Assembly (NCBI GenBank): GCA_003218345.1
Contig: QHNF01000223.1
Span: 1-6,466, forward strand
Direction: 5' to 3'
Length of the DNA stretch: 6,466 bases
Source of the DNA: Verrucomicrobiota bacterium
GTDB lineage: Bacteria; Verrucomicrobiota; Verrucomicrobiia; Chthoniobacterales; UBA10450
Shown: positions 6,074 to 6,466 of the stretch, piece by piece
How the letters are laid out: the number at the start of each line of letters is the position of its first letter
Numbering within the stretch: the first letter of the stretch is position 1
Translations under genes and position numbers: made by a program
Notes under the pieces: generated by a model
Seen by the model: the letters and a program-made list of their open reading frames with translations, nothing else
What the model was told of the DNA's origin: nothing
Database searches by the model: none

Positions 6074-6466
6074 CTTTCAGAAGGGTTGCCGCGAGTTCGA
6101 GCGCCGATTCGCTTTTGCCACCCAACATGCGCGCGATTTCTTCCTGTCGGCTTTTTCCACGGACTGCGCGCAATTGCGAATAGGTGCGGCCGCGGATGAT
6201 TTCCTTTGTCACCACAAAATGTGAAGATGCACTCGCGGCGACCTGCGGCAGATGCGTGATGCAAATCACTTGATGATCGCGGCCCAAGGTTTGCATTTTC
6301 GCTCCGACTGCGCGCGCGATTTCCCCGCCAACGTTTGTATCTATTTCGTCAAACACGAGCAGCGGAATGGCGTCATGCGCCGCTAGGGCAGATTTGATGG
6401 CTAGCATCAGCCGAGAGATTTCGCCGCTCGATGCGATGGCGCGAAGCGGCTTCAGCGGTTCGCTGG
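6060..6466 (-). CDS. recN: DNA repair protein RecN, C-terminal part (cut by window edge)
   Basis: The last 134 residues of RecN, the SMC-like ATPase that helps process double-strand breaks, are present; the N-terminal Walker A half and coiled coil lie beyond the right edge. Seen, starting from the first complete codon at 6464: SEPLKPLRAIASSGEISRLMLAIK, the ABC signature region (motif SSGE where SGGE is usual); Walker B LLVFDEIDTNVGG at roughly residues 35-47; and the switch-histidine motif QVICITHLPQVAA. The C-terminal helix IARMLGG...SALELAATLL is also typical. The frame is open to the window edge, so ATG 6407 is an internal methionine and not the start. The stop is TGA at 6062-6060. RecN is normally SOS-inducible, but the promoter is not in view. 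Confidence 0.95.
   Translation of the reverse strand, partial: SEPLKPLRAIASSGEISRLMLAIKSALAAHDAIPLLVFDEIDTNVGGEIARAVGAKMQTLGRDHQVICITHLPQVAASASSHFVVTKEIIRGRTYSQLRAVRGKSRQEEIARMLGGKSESALELAATLLKGRGD

Overview
The window is about 6.5 kb of moderately GC-rich bacterial chromosome. Several genes start with GTG and few have a recognisable Shine-Dalgarno sequence. The gene mix (CreD family protein, fused SpmA-SpmB protein, YaaH-type acetate transporter, RecN, orphan contractile-tail tube relic) and the protein flavour would fit a soil bacterium of the Verrucomicrobia type. That assignment is inference from remembered protein resemblance, not from a marker gene.

Layout, left to right. Positions 22-1418 (+) hold a complete CreD-like inner membrane protein, split into two reading frames by a one-base shift at 282-285. 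Positions 1419-1575 are a short spacer with a good sigma70-like promoter. Positions 1576-2037 (+) are a clearly dead gene for a phage/contractile-injection-system tail tube protein, with two one-base deletions, an internal deletion and a nonsense codon. Positions 2086-2580 (+) encode a small membrane-anchored protein of unknown function. Positions 2602-3798 (-) encode a two-Rossmann FAD/NAD(P) oxidoreductase of the ferredoxin-reductase/AIF type, whose last residues appear frameshifted. Positions 3814-3925 are a spacer with a strong dyad. Positions 3926-5323 (-) encode a fused SpmA-SpmB (nucleoside-recognition/Gate domain) membrane protein. A 98-bp divergent spacer separates it from a GPR1/FUN34/YaaH acetate transporter at 5422-6012 (+). 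Positions 6060-6466 (-) hold the C-terminal end of RecN, cut by the window edge and convergent with the transporter across a REP-like palindrome.

The genes do not form one pathway. The FAD oxidoreductase lies downstream of spmAB on the same strand, but the 112-bp gap with a dyad argues for separate control. I see no complete undescribed system. The most informative features are the tail-tube relic, probably the last trace of a contractile structure, and the repeated one-base deletions in otherwise conserved genes. These could be real decay or deletion-type assembly errors, and this affects how creD and the oxidoreductase should be read.
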